The translations under genes and the position numbers were made by a program. A model generated the notes under the pieces. It was not told where the DNA came from. It ran no database searches and worked only from the letters and a program-made list of their open reading frames with translations. Positions 63,542 through 64,000 of a stretch of DNA of 64,000 nucleotides are shown here, one piece after another (the first letter of the stretch is position 1; every line of letters starts with the position of its first letter). The DNA lies in contig NZ_FZNT01000007.1 in assembly GCF_900188235.1 (NCBI RefSeq), positions 187,022 through 251,021 of the forward strand, given 5' to 3'. Origin of the DNA: Lutibacter agarilyticus. Its GTDB lineage: Bacteria; Bacteroidota; Bacteroidia; Flavobacteriales; Flavobacteriaceae.

Positions 63542-64000
63542 TTAGCCTTTAAATTCACCCATTTTCAGGTATTTTTCCATTCGCTTTTTAACAAGCATTT
63601 TTGGAGTTAAGTCTTTCAGTTCATCATAAGCTGCTAAAATAGTTTTTTCAACTTCTTTAAAGGCGTTCTCTCTATCATAGTGAGCACCACCTAGCGGCTC
63701 TTTAATAATACCGTCAATAATATTTAATTTTTTCATATCCTCAGCAGTTAATTTTAACGCTTCGGCAGCTTCTTCTTTATGTTCCCAACTTCTCCATAAA
63801 ATAGAAGAACAAGATTCAGGAGAAATAACAGTATACCAAGTGTTTTCCATCATATATACTCTATCTCCAACTCCAATTCCAACAGCTCCACCAGAAGCAC
63901 CTTCACCAATAACAATAGTAATAATAGGTGTTTTTAAGCGAGTCATTTCAAAAATATTTCTTGCAATAGCTTCACCTTGACCACGTTCTTCAGCTTCTAA
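63542..64000 (-). CDS. accA: Acetyl-CoA carboxylase carboxyltransferase subunit alpha, 5' end outside the window
   Basis: The last 152 residues of AccA; the frame stays open to base 64000 and the start lies outside. Conserved blocks: [16 protein letters not shown] at the visible edge, [20 protein letters not shown] (carboxyltransferase oxyanion region), [20 protein letters not shown] and [16 protein letters not shown]. With AccD it moves carboxyl from biotin to acetyl-CoA in the first step of fatty-acid synthesis. It is followed by its own terminator and then nnr on the same strand. Confidence 0.96.
   Translation of the reverse strand, partial: LEAEERGQGEAIARNIFEMTRLKTPIITIVIGEGASGGAVGIGVGDRVYMMENTWYTVISPESCSSILWRSWEHKEEAAEALKLTAEDMKKLNIIDGIIKEPLGGAHYDRENAFKEVEKTILAAYDELKDLTPKMLVKKRMEKYLKMGEFKG

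Overview
The window is a 64 kb stretch of an AT-rich chromosome from a member of the Bacteroidota, most likely a marine or aquatic Flavobacteriaceae. The support is a type IX secretion C-terminal sorting domain, promoter -7 boxes of the form TAnnTTTG, A-rich translation starts without Shine-Dalgarno sequences (rpsU is the exception), TonB-dependent and other outer-membrane barrels, and flavobacterial-type fused enzymes. Genus and species cannot be read from the sequence alone.

Layout. 1-8416: signalling cluster. On the minus strand lie a truncated receiver-domain gene, a CheY-like receiver and a stand-alone HPt protein. Divergent from them are an NtrC-type sigma-54 activator, then a FIST sensor, an H-NOX heme-NO sensor and a 1291-residue hybrid kinase. 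The kinase starts with an HNOBA-like domain otherwise known from soluble guanylate cyclase and ends in receiver plus HPt. The simplest reading is an NO-responsive phosphorelay in which a guanylate-cyclase-like sensor is split over two genes and wired to a kinase.

8417-21815: polysaccharide-utilisation cassette on the minus strand, probably for beta-1,3-glucan (laminarin). It holds a glycosidase fused to a barrel-like C-terminal half, a carbohydrate-binding lipoprotein, a GH16 lipoprotein, a PKD/CBM lipoprotein and a T9SS surface protein. It is read divergently from a membrane-anchored Y_Y_Y/LuxR-type regulator. No SusC/SusD pair is present. Similar IS-end-like sequences lie at both borders.

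21816-30812: central metabolism and envelope on the minus strand. A four-subunit 2-oxoacid:ferredoxin oxidoreductase is followed by a fused alpha/beta 2-oxoacid dehydrogenase E1, an M1-peptidase-like protein without zinc ligands fused to a barrel, and a LOG-family protein. 30849-38812: uvrA, a PspC-like protein, a K+ channel, an AGCS symporter, a helix-hairpin-helix protein and an acyl-CoA dehydrogenase.

38849-53818: the translation/transcription core. Order: rpsU, a Xer recombinase, an HPF-type factor, tRNA-Thr/Tyr/Gly/Thr, tuf, tRNA-Trp, secE, nusG, rplK, rplA, rplJ, rplL, rpoB, rpoC and a DUF3467 gene. The tRNA-tuf part has the same order as in E. coli. rpoB appears to start with TTG.

53860-64000: a MocR-like regulator with a degenerate PLP site divergent from a TonB-dependent receptor, with three operator-like half-sites between them. 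Next come a 37-codon gene with its own promoter-like box and terminator, a possible small RNA, hutH, two tandem TlpA-like thiol-disulfide lipoproteins, the bifunctional NAD(P)H-hydrate repair enzyme and a truncated accA.
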